Shown piece by piece: positions 4,715 through 6,209 of a stretch of DNA of 6,209 nucleotides; positions within the stretch are counted from its first letter, which is position 1; each line of letters opens with the position of its first letter. This stretch comes from an uncultured Bacteroidota bacterium (GTDB lineage Bacteria > Bacteroidota > Bacteroidia > UKL13-3). The notes beneath the pieces were generated by a model, which worked only from the letters and a program-made list of their open reading frames with translations, had not been told where the DNA came from and did not search any database. The stretch lies in NCBI GenBank assembly GCA_903907885.1, contig CAIVPY010000499.1:1-6209 (forward strand), in the 5' to 3' direction. Made by a program: the position numbers and the translations under genes.

Positions 4715-6209
4715 TTACTTCACTTTGGATAAAGTCCAATCGCCTATTGTTTTGATTCTGTTATTAATTTGAGGAATTATCTTACTTTCTTTGATATTGT
4801 CTATTCTATAGTCGTAATATAGAAACTGTAAAGTGTCGTAATTGTTGCAATAATTCTGTATAGCTTGCATTTTAGGTGAAGTATTGGATTTGAAATCTAC
4901 TAAGTAATATTGCTCCAAAACTTTTTGCCATTTCATGAAAAAATAAGGCTCATGTACTACTGCTTTGAAACTTGCCACAGTAGATCTTTGTGCTTCGCTT
5001 GTAAAACTTTCGTTATCGATCGGAATAAGAAAACGAGATTCTTTAGGTGTGTTTTCTTTTATAAAACAATGTAGTTTTTGAAGGTCTGTTTTAGGCGAAT
5101 TATTTAGAAAAGCATACTTTGTAGAATGGCTAAAAGCATTGGAATAAAACATAAAGGCAAACAATCCTATTGATGATGGAATCAGCAATTTGTTTATTAA
5201 TTTAAAATCAAAATTAGGCAGATAATTACTTGCAATATTGGCTATAACTATACATGCAAAAGCGTTTACCCATATTGTTGTTTTAAACCATTGCAATTTA
5301 CCTATCCACATAAAATGATTGGTTTCAAATGCTACAAAATAAAAGGCACAAACTGATAAAATAATTGTAAACATCCATAATAATTGTTTTTTAATTTTGC
5401 TTGACTTGCTAATAAACAAAGTTAATACTGAAACTATTAATAAACCCACAAAAGTAAAGTAATCCCACTTTGGAAAAGTAGCAGGAACATAGTGCCAAGG
5501 TGCTCTTTTAAAATAGAGCAAATTATAAAACAACTCATTTTCCAAACCTACATTGTTTTGATTTTGGGCATACAACAACGGGGCAAGCATTGGCAACGAA
5601 AAAAGGATGAATACCAAAGAAAATGCGATTAAAAAAACTATACTTTTTAATGAGTATTTTATATTGGAAGTAAAAAATAAAATACCTGCAAAAATTAAGA
5701 ATAATTGCAACCCTACCAATGCTTGAAACCACACAGACAGTGCTAAAAACATGGCCGAAGAAATGGCTTTATCTCTAAAAAACAAGTAAATGCCCCAACT
5801 TGCAAACAACTCGGCAACGGTGCTTCCAATAAAAATTTTTCCAAGTAAATAATTTTCACCTAAAGTAAATGGATTGGCAAATATAAAAATCAATAAAAGT
5901 GAAAGGAACACATACGTTTGACTTTTGCCTTTATTTCCTTCGATTAACCCAAACAATTCAATGATTTTAGTCCAAGCTAAAATGGTAAAATAAATACAGA
6001 TGAAATATAAAATAAGACAAGTAAGTCGGATGCTAAAGATATGAGAAAGAAAATACACCAGTTGCACCCAAAAATATCTTACGGTATATGTGTTATGATA
6101 ATTTGTCAAGAAAAAATCACTAGGATATAATGACGAATCAAACATTTGATACACTTGGGGTAAATGTTCAGCCTGATCTCCAGTATTATAATCATAGCCA
6201 TTAATCACT
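4715..6209 (-). CDS. Partial multi-pass membrane protein, DUF6798-like / GT-C-like
   Basis: The last 497 or so codons of a large membrane protein whose 5' end lies beyond the right edge. The first codon in the window that could start it (6208-6206) is GTG at the very edge and is probably internal, since relatives have a helix before this region. The visible part opens with a conserved-looking loop, GDQAEHLPQVY and SLYPSDFF (residues 10-33), with acidic residues D11, E14 and D31. Roughly eight or nine hydrophobic segments follow, between about 48 and 360. A soluble C-terminal domain of about 130 residues begins with LHCFIKENTPKESRFLIP and has the pattern RSTVASFKAV and EPYFFMKW (408-427). I recognise this as like DUF6798, from memory of the motifs. 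The layout (many helices, acidic first loop, C-terminal soluble domain) recalls GT-C glycosyltransferases, but no function is established. It is convergent with the peroxidase gene. Confidence 0.75.
   Translation of the reverse strand, partial: VINGYDYNTGDQAEHLPQVYQMFDSSLYPSDFFLTNYHNTYTVRYFWVQLVYFLSHIFSIRLTCLILYFICIYFTILAWTKIIELFGLIEGNKGKSQTYVFLSLLLIFIFANPFTLGENYLLGKIFIGSTVAELFASWGIYLFFRDKAISSAMFLALSVWFQALVGLQLFLIFAGILFFTSNIKYSLKSIVFLIAFSLVFILFSLPMLAPLLYAQNQNNVGLENELFYNLLYFKRAPWHYVPATFPKWDYFTFVGLLIVSVLTLFISKSSKIKKQLLWMFTIILSVCAFYFVAFETNHFMWIGKLQWFKTTIWVNAFACIVIANIASNYLPNFDFKLINKLLIPSSIGLFAFMFYSNAFSHSTKYAFLNNSPKTDLQKLHCFIKENTPKESRFLIPIDNESFTSEAQRSTVASFKAVVHEPYFFMKWQKVLEQYYLVDFKSNTSPKMQAIQNYCNNYDTLQFLYYDYRIDNIKESKIIPQINNRIKTIGDWTLSKVK

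Noticed and set aside
4701..4717. Inverted repeat TAAACT-TAAAT-AGTTTA as a bidirectional terminator
   Set aside because: The stem has one G-C pair and no proper T tract on either side, so it is too weak to call; kept only as a note in the convergent-gene finding.

Overview
The window looks like a chromosomal segment of a member of the Bacteroidota. The DNA is AT-rich. Several genes are preceded by close matches to the Bacteroidota sigma-factor -7 element (TAnnTTTG), and Shine-Dalgarno sequences are weak or absent. The proteins (a DUF2892/YgaP-type membrane protein, a TehB-like methyltransferase, a beta-CASP nuclease and a MobA-like protein of the PQ...VFISCN type) resemble versions I associate with that phylum. 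No rRNA, tRNA, CRISPR array, insertion sequence or prophage gene was seen. The genus cannot be told from the sequence.

Left part (1-2439, all minus strand). Transcription runs right to left. A full-length MBL-fold/beta-CASP/RMMBL nuclease (2439-1039) comes first, followed by a 189-bp gap and then a two-gene unit: a 66-residue DUF2892 two-helix membrane protein (849-649) and a class I SAM-dependent methyltransferase (about 636-43). The two-gene unit is bracketed by two copies of the same 15-bp sequence, GCAACAAATGTTACA, each the core of a 16-bp dyad of Crp/Fnr type. The copy at 905-920 is centred about 40 bp upstream of the start predicted from a -7-like element, which is the usual class II activator position. 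The copy at 15-30 lies just past the methyltransferase stop and probably serves a gene beyond the left edge. The methyltransferase has no ATG start. It is in the same frame as the DUF2892 gene, separated from it by one TAA and a few codons, and must begin at GTG or TTG.

Middle (2440-3267). A short divergent promoter region separates the nuclease from a plus-strand MobA-like nucleotidyltransferase, best started at 2534 rather than 2468. A 134-bp gap follows, carrying a near-palindrome and promoter-like elements.

Right part (3268-6209). ispH, for the last step of the MEP isoprenoid pathway, is followed after 3 bp by a membrane-anchored or exported glutathione peroxidase homologue. The two look like an operon pairing a peroxide-sensitive Fe-S enzyme with a peroxide scavenger. 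The peroxidase gene converges, with a 1-bp gap, on a large multi-pass membrane protein of DUF6798-like or GT-C-like character that runs off the right edge.

The genes are mostly ordinary. The observations most worth checking are the paired Crp/Fnr-type boxes and the same-frame, non-AUG junction between the two genes they bracket.
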